From assembly GCA_013287605.1 (NCBI GenBank), contig JABDDM010000014.1, positions 1 to 39,994 of the forward strand: a DNA stretch of 39,994 nucleotides. Direction: 5' to 3'. How positions within the stretch are numbered: the stretch's first letter is position 1; each line of letters opens with the position of its first letter. The stretch is from Ignavibacteria bacterium (GTDB lineage: Bacteria; Bacteroidota; Ignavibacteria; Palsa-1295). Both the position numbers and the translations under genes were made by a program. Under the pieces are notes generated by a model. That model was not told the origin of the DNA, ran no database searches, and was given only the letters and a program-made list of their open reading frames with translations. Positions 24,266 through 32,761 of the stretch are shown here, piece after piece.

Positions 24266-25561
24266 GTGCCCAAAGCTTATGATCTCCTCGCGGTCCCGGC
24301 GCTAAAGACACTTGCAAGAATTGGCTCGCTCTTCAATGATAAATTGAAGAGGGGTATCGATGGGCGTCGGTCATTAATGATTGAGATTGAGGAACACTAC
24401 AAGAGTGTCACTGATCGTCGGCGGATCCTTATCCACGTCTCCTCGTTCGGCGAACTCGAACAGGCGAAGCCGATCGTCGAGCAGTTAGCGCAGCAGACTC
24501 CGCGTCCGCACATACACCTCACATTCTTTTCACCGAGTGGCTATGAGAATGCCAAGGCACGTTATTCGACGCCAGATCTCATTACGTATGCACCATTTGA
24601 TGATCAAGGATCTGTAAAACAATTTCTCGAACGTGTTCGGCCCGATCTTGCGCTATTTGTTCGCTATGATGTGTGGCCCAATATGGCAAAGCAATTACGG
24701 GCACTCGGTATTCCATCCATTCTCTTTAGCGCAACGTTCGATGCTCGCCGCGAATCACCAATGGTACGAAAGCTGCATCGGAATACATACGATCAGCTCT
24801 CAAAGATTCTCACAATTTCGACGGAAGACAAATTAGGATTTGAGCGGCTTGGAGTGGTCGTTCCAATCAACGTTGCTGGCGACACACGTTTCGATCAGGT
24901 GGCTGTCAGAAAATCCGAAATTGCAAACGCAGATACGCATGTTCTTCCAGATAATGTTCGCAATAACCTCCGCGAATCGAAGCGTTTCGTCTTAGTAGCT
25001 GGAAGTACGTGGGCAAAAGACGAAGAACTGATCAGTGAGATTATGCTTCGATCACCGCCTCGATTTGATGATGTTGTTTTGATCATAGCTCCGCATGAGC
25101 CCTCCGAGGGGCATGTGCAGAAGCTACTAGATACATTCGGTGCGGAAGCGATTAAACTGTCAGAGTGTGATCGTTATGCCGGTGAACGAGTCATTATTGT
25201 CGACTCAATTGGAAAGTTGTTCAGCCTTTATCAAGAAGCCGATATTGCTTACGTAGGCGGAGGATTTTCAGACGGCGTTCATAACGTCCTTGAGCCATCG
25301 GTTTGGAGGAAGCCGGTGATTGTTGGTCCGCGGCACGAACGATCTCAGGAAGTTGCCGCACTGATCGGTGAATCAGGGGGAATCGCTGTCACCAATGATG
25401 ATGAGCTTGGAATGGCCATTGCTCGCTTCAAAACAGACCGTGCATATCTATCTCTATTTGCCAACAATGCAGAGCAATTTGTCAAGAGAAGATTGGGGGC
25501 TACGACTCAGATCATGTGCGCGATCGAAGAGACGGTTGTCAGTGATCATGATCTCTCGTAA
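24266..25561 (+). CDS. waaA: 3-deoxy-D-manno-octulosonic acid (Kdo) transferase
   Basis: It transfers Kdo from CMP-Kdo to lipid A precursor on the cytoplasmic face of the inner membrane, showing that the cell makes lipopolysaccharide with a Kdo core. The GT30 N-terminal catalytic block is present (HVSSFGELEQAKPI, with the essential glutamate; then TFFSPSGYENA, YAPFDDQGSVKQFL and FVRYDVWPNM). The C-terminal GT-B half shows VAGSTWAKDEELI and a YVGGGFSDGVHNVLEPSVW nucleotide-sugar motif. It has 431 residues. The start is GTG. Its last 16 nt overlap the 3' end of the amidase gene on the opposite strand. Confidence 0.94.
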   Translation: MPKAYDLLAVPALKTLARIGSLFNDKLKRGIDGRRSLMIEIEEHYKSVTDRRRILIHVSSFGELEQAKPIVEQLAQQTPRPHIHLTFFSPSGYENAKARYSTPDLITYAPFDDQGSVKQFLERVRPDLALFVRYDVWPNMAKQLRALGIPSILFSATFDARRESPMVRKLHRNTYDQLSKILTISTEDKLGFERLGVVVPINVAGDTRFDQVAVRKSEIANADTHVLPDNVRNNLRESKRFVLVAGSTWAKDEELISEIMLRSPPRFDDVVLIIAPHEPSEGHVQKLLDTFGAEAIKLSECDRYAGERVIIVDSIGKLFSLYQEADIAYVGGGFSDGVHNVLEPSVWRKPVIVGPRHERSQEVAALIGESGGIAVTNDDELGMAIARFKTDRAYLSLFANNAEQFVKRRLGATTQIMCAIEETVVSDHDLS

Positions 25562-26400
25562 ACCTCTTTGTAGTTTTTGATCGCATCGAGTATCCCTACT
25601 GCGAATTTCCGTTGTCCCGCACTACTCCTAAGGAGTGCCTCCTCCTTTGGGTTAGAGATAAATCCAGTCTCAATAAGAACGTTAGGCATCGAAGCACCAA
25701 TCAAAACATAAAAGCCTGCTTGCGAGACACCGTTATCTTTAGTGGCAACGTGTGTACGAAACTGTTTTTGAACCAAACTTGCGAATCGTTCGGAGAACTT
25801 CACATCGTGAGAGCGTGACATTGATGTTAGAATGAAGTCCAGGTCAGAGAGCTTGCTGTAACGCTCGCTATTGTCTTCCAATGCGATAACGGCGTTTTCG
25901 CGCGCCGCGACACTTATGGCGGCATCTGTCTTGCCTGGTCTCAGGATATACGTTGTGAAGCCCCGAGCTTTGCTAGGCTTTTCTGGCGTGGAGTTACAAT
26001 GCACGCTGATAAAGAGTTTGCCATGCTGTTCATTGGCGATCGCACCGCGTCTATCGAGTTCGATAAATGTGTCGGACTGGCGGGTGTAAACCACCCGGAC
26101 ATCCGGCAACGTTTTTTTAATCAAGGCTCCCAATTTGAGGATGATCGCGAGCGCTGCTTGCTTCTCCATATAGCCGTTCGTACCGATGGCTCCGGCGTCT
26201 CGGCCTCCGTGCCCGGCGTCGAGCACAATGACATCAAGTTTGGGGCGTACATGCGCTTTCTTCGCGTGCTTCGGAGCGTCTTCATCCTGCAATGTGTCCA
26301 GTGAGCGGAAGGAAGTAGAAAGCAGAACGAGCAGCGCAAGAACTGGAAAAAAGAACAAGTTGAAGTCGGAGCGTTGATTCAATAGGGTCCTGCTCGTCAA
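25546..26400 (-). CDS. amiC: N-acetylmuramoyl-L-alanine amidase (Amidase_3)
   Basis: This zinc amidase cuts the MurNAc-L-Ala bond in peptidoglycan, typically during daughter-cell separation. The zinc and catalytic residues are visible: His64 in VLDAGHGGRDAGAIG, Glu79 in GYMEKQAAL, His134 in FISVHCNST and catalytic Glu244 in NVLIETGFISN. Residues 12-31 are a hydrophobic signal or anchor (LFFFPVLALLVLLS), so it acts in the periplasm. No AMIN domain precedes the catalytic domain. The start is TTG, which overlaps the yajQ stop as TTGA; the signal segment fits that start and no ATG is near. The 3' end overlaps waaA on the other strand by 16 nt. AmiC is a family label. Confidence 0.93.
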   Translation of the reverse strand: MTSRTLLNQRSDFNLFFFPVLALLVLLSTSFRSLDTLQDEDAPKHAKKAHVRPKLDVIVLDAGHGGRDAGAIGTNGYMEKQAALAIILKLGALIKKTLPDVRVVYTRQSDTFIELDRRGAIANEQHGKLFISVHCNSTPEKPSKARGFTTYILRPGKTDAAISVAARENAVIALEDNSERYSKLSDLDFILTSMSRSHDVKFSERFASLVQKQFRTHVATKDNGVSQAGFYVLIGASMPNVLIETGFISNPKEEALLRSSAGQRKFAVGILDAIKNYKEVYERS

Positions 26401-26894
26401 CGATAATTTGTGAATTGGATTGGGAAATCAAACTCCTGGGATCTTAGCAACTGAATCGCTTCCTGAAGTTCATCTTTGCTCTTCCCAACAACGCGCACTG
26501 CATCTCCCTGGATTTGTGCTTGCACTTTCATTTTCTTATCCTTGATCAGTTTGGTGACTTGTTTTGCTTGCTCGGACTCCAGTCCGCTCTTGATCTTGAC
26601 TATTTGACGCAGCGTGGACCCAGCGGCTTGTTCAGCCTTTCCATATTCAAGCGCTTTTAGAGAGATATTGCGCTTGATCATCTTGCCATTAATAATCTCA
26701 GCAAGAGCCCTCAATTTCATATCATCCGAGGTATGTAGCGTGAGAGTTTTCTCCTTTTGATCCAGTTCGATCGTCGTATGGCTTCCCTTGAAATCATAGC
26801 GTTGTTCGACCTCTTTTCGCGCCTGGTTGATAGCGTTGTCAAGCTCCTGCTGGTCGACATCGGAGACAATATCAAAAGAGAATTGCTGTGCCAT
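26397..26894 (-). CDS. yajQ: YajQ-family nucleotide-binding protein
   Basis: This small cytoplasmic protein belongs to the YajQ (UPF0234/DUF520) family; characterised members bind cyclic di-GMP, and others have been reported to bind nucleic acid or nucleotides. The family opening FSFDIVSDVDQQELDNAINQ is at the N-terminus, followed by RYDFKGSH and the closing VVGKSKDELQEAIQLLRSQE with a C-terminal FTNYR. ATG at 26894 (MAQQFSFDIVSD) gives 165 residues, the standard length; the frame stays open 17 codons upstream. It is coupled to the downstream amidase gene. Whether it senses c-di-GMP here is unknown. Confidence 0.95.
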   Translation of the reverse strand: MAQQFSFDIVSDVDQQELDNAINQARKEVEQRYDFKGSHTTIELDQKEKTLTLHTSDDMKLRALAEIINGKMIKRNISLKALEYGKAEQAAGSTLRQIVKIKSGLESEQAKQVTKLIKDKKMKVQAQIQGDAVRVVGKSKDELQEAIQLLRSQEFDFPIQFTNYR

Positions 26895-26994
26895 TGTGCT
26901 TTTAGTGGGCTGAAATCCTGACAAATCTACGAGAATTTGGGGCATTGCACTCTTGGTACGTAAATGGCGGTAAAGCTAAACTTAACTGTGCATC

Positions 26995-28089
26995 GTGCGA
27001 AAAATGAGTGTTTCAGTAAGCAGAAAGGTACCGACTCCCGTTCGATATTTGATCGCATTCGCGATCAGTTTCGGTGCGCTCTATCTTGCGTTTCACGATC
27101 AGGACTGGGCAAAGCTTTACGCCCAGATGTGCCAGATGAACTTCGTTTTCATACTCGCAGGCACCGCCTGCATGTTTCTGTCCCATTATCTCCGAGCCTG
27201 GAGATGGCGCCTCTTCCTTGATCCAGTCAAGAAGGGGACGCGGGTATCCTCTGGCTTTATGGCTTTGATTGCCGGGTATGCTGCGAATAATGCAATACCT
27301 CGAACAAGCGAAGTCGTCCGCCCCATACTCTTTTCAAGGCGCGAAAGAGTACCAATCCCCGAAACTGTAGCGAGCATTGTGATCGAACGCTTGAGCGATC
27401 TGTTCGGACTGGTTCTCTTCCTCATTATCTCGTTGTTCGTATTTGAAGATGCATTCAAAATCGCTTATCCCAGAGCAGTGCATGAACTGATCCCGGTCAC
27501 GGCTGCGCTCGTGGTCTTGCTGGTGTTGACCGTTGTGACGCTCGTCAGTGAAAAACGCACGGTCACGATCGTAAATAAGTTGACGAAGCGCTTACCAATA
27601 AAGATTCGGGTCAAGATCGAACAGGGAGGAATTGGTTTCTCTAAGGGACTGCAGTCTTTGCGCGGACCAGCCTTCTTTCCTTTTTTGCTAGGGACGTTTG
27701 GCATTTACTTGATGTACGCGCTTTCGATGTACGTCGCTTTCTTTGCATTCCCACATGGTGAGATGAGTCACATCGGTTTTGGTGGAGCTGTCGCACTTCA
27801 AACGTTGTCGGGACTTGCGTTTACTATCCCAACGCCCGGCGGTACCGGGACGTATCATTTATTCATCAGCAGAGCCCTAACCAATATCTTTAATGTCCCC
27901 GCACAAACTGCCTTGGCATTTGCTACAATCGTGCATGCTTCCAACTATATCCTGACCACGATCATCGGTCTAGGATTCATTTTGATGGAAGGTATTTCTA
28001 TGAAGCAGATCAAGCTTAAGGAGGAAGAACTTGTGAAAGAAGAGGCGGCCGTAGTGCTCCAAGCTGTCCAGTCCCCCACGACGAGATAG
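26995..28089 (+). CDS. YbhN/AglD-type membrane protein (lysylphosphatidylglycerol synthase TM region-like)
   Basis: This is a polytopic inner-membrane protein of 364 residues resembling the flippase half of MprF and the UPF0104/YbhN family. Supporting signs are six or more hydrophobic helices, YAANNAIPRTSEVVRPILFS (family AxxxNxxxPxRxGxxxR region), ETVASIVIERLSDLFGLV (conserved ER-D) and TFTIPTPGGTGTYHLFISRA near the C-terminal end (family PxPGGxG block). Members are linked to lipid or polyprenyl-sugar translocation, but most are untested. The lysyltransferase domain is absent. The start is GTG 26995 or ATG 27004. It is divergent from yajQ and precedes the polysaccharide regulators. Confidence 0.85.
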   Translation: MRKMSVSVSRKVPTPVRYLIAFAISFGALYLAFHDQDWAKLYAQMCQMNFVFILAGTACMFLSHYLRAWRWRLFLDPVKKGTRVSSGFMALIAGYAANNAIPRTSEVVRPILFSRRERVPIPETVASIVIERLSDLFGLVLFLIISLFVFEDAFKIAYPRAVHELIPVTAALVVLLVLTVVTLVSEKRTVTIVNKLTKRLPIKIRVKIEQGGIGFSKGLQSLRGPAFFPFLLGTFGIYLMYALSMYVAFFAFPHGEMSHIGFGGAVALQTLSGLAFTIPTPGGTGTYHLFISRALTNIFNVPAQTALAFATIVHASNYILTTIIGLGFILMEGISMKQIKLKEEELVKEEAAVVLQAVQSPTTR

Positions 28090-28205
28090 TATTCTCTCTG
28101 AATAATCGAATTGTGGGTGGGAAACTACTTAGCCAGTACTTTCGTGTTATCAATGTTTGCCTCATGCTCTGACTGATTTGCCTAGATTTTACCCCATCAG
28201 CTTCT

Positions 28206-29042
28206 GTGGTTGATCTTCATTGTCACATTGTACCTGGCGTTGACGATGGCGCGCCTGATATCGAGACATCACTGTCGATGATCCGACAGGCGAAGTCGAT
28301 CGGTGTCACTGCAATTCTGACAACTCCGCATATCCTCGCACACCCTGCTGAGCGTGCCACGCATGAGGAGCACAAACGTGCTTTTGCAAGGCTGCTTGAT
28401 GCGCAGCGATCATCGGATGTTGCCGATATCGAATTGAGATTGAGTGGTGAAGTGCGAGTGACGGGTGACTCAATGCGCATTATTGACGATCGGGCTTTTA
28501 CATATGCCGAGGAAGGAAAGTACATCTTGCTCGAACTACCTTCGCAGGAGGTGCCGCCTTATTTCAGCCAAACACTTTTCGAGTTTAGACTCCGGGGGAT
28601 CACACCGATTGTCGCTCACCCAGAGCGCAATCTTGCTGTGATAACTCACCCGCAACATGCGATCGACTTCGTGCGTCAGGGTGCGCATCTGCAACTAACG
28701 ACTTCTTCGATCAACGGTGAGTTGGGACCGACGATAGAAGCAGCCTCGATGGCAATGCTGCAAGCAGGAATTGTGAGCTTTATCGCTTCGGACGCTCATA
28801 ATCTGACCATGCGAAGTTTTTTGGGTTGGGAGCGAACACGAGAGGCGCTCGATCTCAACTTTGGTGCAGATGCAAAACATTTGTTTTCTCGACTTTCCGC
28901 TTCGAACCCAGCCGCTGTTCTCAATGGTGTACCGCTTGATCTCGTAGAGATCGAAAGCGACCGAGAGGATGCGTTTCTCGAATCGTTTTCCACGCAGGCC
29001 GGACTAAAGCAGGAAAAACGAAAACGATTCTTCTTCTTCTAG
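28206..29042 (+). CDS. cpsB: CpsB/YwqE-type PHP tyrosine-protein phosphatase
   Basis: This is a manganese-dependent phosphatase of the PHP fold that dephosphorylates bacterial tyrosine kinases controlling capsule or exopolysaccharide export. Metal-binding motifs are visible: DLHCHIVPGVDDG (His5, His7), ILTTPHI, LSGEVRVTGD, IVAHPERN and FIASDAHN near the C-terminus. The start is GTG, with the first metal motif beginning two residues later, so nothing upstream is needed. It lies 64 nt before the Wzc-like kinase, its expected substrate. A weak Bacteroidota-type promoter-like pair upstream was not accepted. Confidence 0.92.
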   Translation: MVDLHCHIVPGVDDGAPDIETSLSMIRQAKSIGVTAILTTPHILAHPAERATHEEHKRAFARLLDAQRSSDVADIELRLSGEVRVTGDSMRIIDDRAFTYAEEGKYILLELPSQEVPPYFSQTLFEFRLRGITPIVAHPERNLAVITHPQHAIDFVRQGAHLQLTTSSINGELGPTIEAASMAMLQAGIVSFIASDAHNLTMRSFLGWERTREALDLNFGADAKHLFSRLSASNPAAVLNGVPLDLVEIESDREDAFLESFSTQAGLKQEKRKRFFFF

Positions 29043-29106
29043 TCTATTCGCTCTTGAGGGATGGCTTGAGTTACAAGCTATTCCGAACATTACCTAAGGA
29101 TCCACT

Positions 29107-31629
29107 ATGGCCTCAACGACCAATGGAGCGTCGCCCGAATCGCCGAACAGCAATGGGTTTGCCAAGCTTACGCGCGATGACTCGGTGATTGCACCGGCGC
29201 AAAACAGCGGCGCCCATCTAAAACGACGGAAAAGGTCGCTCGAGAGCAAGCTCAATCTCTCTGAGATTGTCAAGATGCTCTATCGAGGTCGTTGGATCAT
29301 CCTGATGACCTTCGTTCTCGTTTTTGCATATACTGTCTACCAGACATACTCCAAACCATTCGTCTACTCCTCGTGGGCGAGGATGTTCATCGAGAAGAAG
29401 CCCGCAATGATGGAGCTGAAGCTCTCAGCGTCAGACGATGACCATAGTGTCCCCAATCAAATCACATTTTTCAAGTCGCATGTTGTAAGCCAACATGTTG
29501 CACATCTGCTCTTAGAGTATGCGAATGGCGAGCGAACAGAACTCGACTCACTATTTATGGAATACTTCGGCTCGAAAGCAGCAATCCCAGTAGACCGAAG
29601 TCGGATTGCAATGATCAAGATGCAAGATAATCCGAAGATGCCGCCTCAAAGTGGCATTCCGGAGGAGAGCGTGCTCGAAGGCCGAGCTTCGAACAATATC
29701 AAGATTGAAGCTGATGCCGGTAACGATTACCTCATCGTAACTGCTGAAGGCTACACTCCTGAAGATGCAGCATTCCTGACGAATATTTTCATGGTCGTGT
29801 ATGCGAAGGATAATCTTGCACGCAGTCGCGCCAATTCCAATGCACTAAAAGAAGTTCTGGCTTCACAGGTAAAGCACAGCTACGATACACTAAACCAAGT
29901 GGAATCGCAACTGAAAGACTACCTGCGAGAGTCGAATGGACTCAGTATCGAGCAACGTGTTTCCGAATTGACAACTCAACTTGAGCAGACGAAGCTCAAG
30001 TACAATACCCTCCTCATTGACATCGGTCAACGCAACAGGATCTATGCTGACCTCATCGCCAATCGGGATACGGTCGAAAAAGTCTTTTTTCAAAACCTTA
30101 CGCTGCAACCTGCAATCAAGCTGCTCGAAGGTCAAATCGCGGGTTTAGAAGCTGATCTTCTCACTTCGAGGGCGACAAATTCTGCCATGGATCCTCGAAC
30201 GAAAAAGTATCTAAATCAGACAGAAGGCGCCACCGAACAGAAGATTGCTCAACTAAAAGAGAACTTGCGCCAGAAAGCAGAAGAGCAATTAAGGACACAA
30301 GTAATTGTCGTGACTGATGCAGGCAGCATGACGAGTGATCCACATGTTAGTGATCTTTCACAAGAGGAATCCGTTCGGAAGCTTCGTGAAGCAATTCTTA
30401 CCACGAGGCTCAGGTTGGGCGAAGACTCACTGCTTGCCGCCGGCCTGTCAAATCTCATTTCAAGCTTAGGTGCAGAGATCGGATTGATGCCTGATAAACT
30501 CATCCGATCTGGACAGCTTAAACGATCGGAAGGAAGCGCAGAGCGGCTTTACACACAGATGGAGGATCGCTACATGGATGCATGGCTTGCTGAGCAGGCT
30601 GTGTTCGGTAGCGTCAAACTTGAAGACCCGGCAGGGATTTACCCTGTCCCAATCAGGCCCAATCGTCAATCGAGCATCCTTACCGGTGCGCTTATCGGTC
30701 TTGGTCTTGGAATTTGCTTGGTAGTGTTGCTCTCGTTCCTTGATTCAACTGTGCGCTCGCCTGATGAGGTGGAATCGCATGGACTCAATGTGCTTGCGAC
30801 TATCCCTATTATTCAGCCCTTACTTACACCGAAGGGTGAGCAAATTCTTTCTGCAGATGGGCATGCGCCTAAGTTTACGGCACACAGGGTTGCTTTCCTC
30901 GATCCGCGATCATCGATTGCAGAGTCGTATCGCTCACTCAGAACTTCAATTCAGTTTGCGAGCCTTGATCGAGATATTCGCTCGATTGCGATCACAAGTT
31001 CTGTCCCGCAGGAAGGAAAGTCAACGACCTCCGCAAATCTCGCGATAGTTATGGCCCAAATGGGGAAGCGGACTTTGCTCGTTGATACCGATCTTCGCCG
31101 CCCAACAGTGCACTCTGTCTTTGGCCTTCATCGCGAGCCTGGTCTTACAAATATACTTTTTGATAAGATCTCACTAAAGGATGCGGTGCATGTGACAGAC
31201 ATACCAAATCTGTCGCTGCTAACGTGCGGCATTATCCCACCGAATCCTGCAGAATTGCTCGGTTCGGAAAAAATGCGAATGCTTATCGACATCTTGCAGA
31301 ACGAGTATGATATGGTGATCTTCGACACTCCGCCTGTCGTTGCTGTTACAGATTCCCTCTTGCTCGGTATGAAAGTCGACGCTATGATCGTCATCGCTCG
31401 AGCCGATTCGACAAAGGCTGATGCATTGATCCGCTCAGTTGATACGGTCGAGCGCTCAGGTGCACGATTGCTTGGTATCGTGCTGAATAATTTCAACGTG
31501 GCAAATGCTTATGGCGCGTACTACCGCTACTATCAGTACTATAATTACTATAGTCATGATCAGCCGCTGAAGAAAACACTGCTAAGCAGATTGCGTTTGA
31601 CAAAAAGAAAGAAAGATGTTAATGTGTAA
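29107..31629 (+). CDS. wzc: Wzc/GumC-type polysaccharide co-polymerase with BY-kinase domain
   Basis: This inner-membrane protein controls chain length and export of surface polysaccharide and autophosphorylates on tyrosine. After about 60 cytoplasmic residues comes TM1 (WIILMTFVLVFAYTVY, near 63-78), then a large periplasmic coiled-coil-rich Wzz domain, then TM2 (ILTGALIGLGLGICLVVLL). The C-terminal kinase has Walker A SSVPQEGKST (about 631-640), Walker A' LLVDTDLRRP (about 657-666) and Walker B MVIFDTPPVV. The tail holds nine tyrosines in 14 residues (802-815), the autophosphorylation cluster. It is 840 residues long. AAGGA lies 8 nt before the ATG. The adjacent CpsB-type phosphatase is the natural antagonist. 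Confidence 0.94.
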   Translation: MASTTNGASPESPNSNGFAKLTRDDSVIAPAQNSGAHLKRRKRSLESKLNLSEIVKMLYRGRWIILMTFVLVFAYTVYQTYSKPFVYSSWARMFIEKKPAMMELKLSASDDDHSVPNQITFFKSHVVSQHVAHLLLEYANGERTELDSLFMEYFGSKAAIPVDRSRIAMIKMQDNPKMPPQSGIPEESVLEGRASNNIKIEADAGNDYLIVTAEGYTPEDAAFLTNIFMVVYAKDNLARSRANSNALKEVLASQVKHSYDTLNQVESQLKDYLRESNGLSIEQRVSELTTQLEQTKLKYNTLLIDIGQRNRIYADLIANRDTVEKVFFQNLTLQPAIKLLEGQIAGLEADLLTSRATNSAMDPRTKKYLNQTEGATEQKIAQLKENLRQKAEEQLRTQVIVVTDAGSMTSDPHVSDLSQEESVRKLREAILTTRLRLGEDSLLAAGLSNLISSLGAEIGLMPDKLIRSGQLKRSEGSAERLYTQMEDRYMDAWLAEQAVFGSVKLEDPAGIYPVPIRPNRQSSILTGALIGLGLGICLVVLLSFLDSTVRSPDEVESHGLNVLATIPIIQPLLTPKGEQILSADGHAPKFTAHRVAFLDPRSSIAESYRSLRTSIQFASLDRDIRSIAITSSVPQEGKSTTSANLAIVMAQMGKRTLLVDTDLRRPTVHSVFGLHREPGLTNILFDKISLKDAVHVTDIPNLSLLTCGIIPPNPAELLGSEKMRMLIDILQNEYDMVIFDTPPVVAVTDSLLLGMKVDAMIVIARADSTKADALIRSVDTVERSGARLLGIVLNNFNVANAYGAYYRYYQYYNYYSHDQPLKKTLLSRLRLTKRKKDVNV

Positions 31630-32119
31630 TCATCCGATTCACAGTCTTATTGGCGCTGTGAGGTTTCCTGGGTTGCACCCAGCACAATTGCGTTCGAGCA
31701 AAACGGCTTGGCGAAAGCAAAAAGTGGTTTTCAATTCTTGACAGTTTCAGCATCTCTTTTGCCGCGTTCTTTTACTTCCTGCATTTGAAAGACGGCTGGT
31801 TCTATTATTCAAGATTCCTTGTGAATATGAGATGAATTGCCATGGGTTCGGTCACTTACGACTCAAGTCGTGATTCAAACAATGGATACTTCATCCCACA
31901 AAAAATAGCATACCCAACATCTTTCTCTCCCGCTGGGGAAATGGTGCGACTCGCTCAGACTTCATCTATCTACCTTGATGTCATCGACGTGGTTGTTCAT
32001 CACATTTTCCTTGCTGCAGCTTAGGAATCATACCCCGTACCATCAGTGTCTCGAATTCTTCACGTAAATTTGCATGCACAGAAGATGTCTGAAGAGAGAA
32101 CGAGAGGTTTACGATCGGA
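31630..32119 (+). other. 490-nt stretch without a convincing gene
   Basis: No reading frame here has family motifs; the longest (31842-32024, 60 codons) has no signal or recognisable pattern. Directly after the kinase stop there are two short hairpins, CACAG/CTGTG at 31640-31660 and CTGGGT-TGC-ACCCAG at 31668-31682. Neither is followed by a T run, so they are not classic terminators. A third perfect 6-bp palindrome (ACGACT-CA-AGTCGT) is at 31858-31871. The stretch may hold the kinase transcript's 3' end, the promoter of purN and possibly an unrecognised RNA. No known riboswitch core was recognised. Confidence 0.5.
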
Positions 32120-32743
32120 TTGAACCCGAACACACCCGTACGACTGGCGGTATTCGCATCAGGCGAAGGCTCAAATCTGCGGAATATCTATCAGCGAATT
32201 CATGATGGGGAATTAAAGAATGTCGAGTTGGCGCTCGTCGTTTCCAACAATTCGCGTTCTGGGGCGCTCGAAGTTGCACGCGCTGCCGACATCCCCTCGC
32301 GCCACCTTTCTACTCGCACCCATGTCGATCTTGCCAAGGCAATGCTCGATGTGTTGGCGGAGTTTCGTGTCAATCTCATTGTGCTTGCTGGTTATATGAA
32401 GCTCTTACCTAACGAGGTGGTCGAAGCTTATGCTGGTCGGATCCTTAACATTCATCCGGCATTGTTGCCGGAGTTTGGAGGAGCTGAGATGTATGGACTG
32501 CGCGTGCATGAAGCAGTGCTTGCCGCTCATCGCAAGGTTTCAGGTGCAACCGTGCATCTGGTGACCAGCAATTTTGATGAAGGACCCATCGTGATGCAGC
32601 AGACATGCGAAGTACGCGATGACGACACTGCACAATCATTGCAAGACCGAGTCCAGAAAGTAGAATATGATCTTTACCCGAAGGCGATCGCGAAAGTCGC
32701 GGTGAATATGATCGAGCGCGGATCGGGAACGACAACACTGTAA
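32120..32743 (+). CDS. purN: Phosphoribosylglycinamide formyltransferase
   Basis: This enzyme catalyses the third step of purine synthesis, transferring formyl from 10-formyl-THF to GAR. Catalytic residues align with the E. coli pattern: Asn109 and His111 in ILNIHPALLPEFGG, and Asp152 in FDEGPIV. The phosphate loop FASGEGSNL is at 12-20. It has 207 residues. The start is TTG 32120; RLAVFASGEGS begins eight residues later and there is no ATG close by in frame. A GAGAGG sequence lies upstream at suboptimal distance. The downstream purH gene starts 18 nt after the stop, making a two-gene purine unit. Confidence 0.94.
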   Translation: MNPNTPVRLAVFASGEGSNLRNIYQRIHDGELKNVELALVVSNNSRSGALEVARAADIPSRHLSTRTHVDLAKAMLDVLAEFRVNLIVLAGYMKLLPNEVVEAYAGRILNIHPALLPEFGGAEMYGLRVHEAVLAAHRKVSGATVHLVTSNFDEGPIVMQQTCEVRDDDTAQSLQDRVQKVEYDLYPKAIAKVAVNMIERGSGTTTL

Positions 32744-32761
32744 TCGAGAAAGTGCTATAGA

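Noticed and set aside
28156-28190. TTTG ... TAGATTTT resembling a Bacteroidota promoter before cpsB
   Set aside because: The spacer is 23 nt rather than the usual 19-21, and the -7 element lacks its final G.
31738-31743. TTGACA as a -35 box
   Set aside because: No TATAAT-like hexamer at 16-18 nt spacing (the position reads GCCGCG).
31842-32024. 60-codon frame in the 490-nt gap
   Set aside because: No motif, signal or ribosome site; composition does not look coding.
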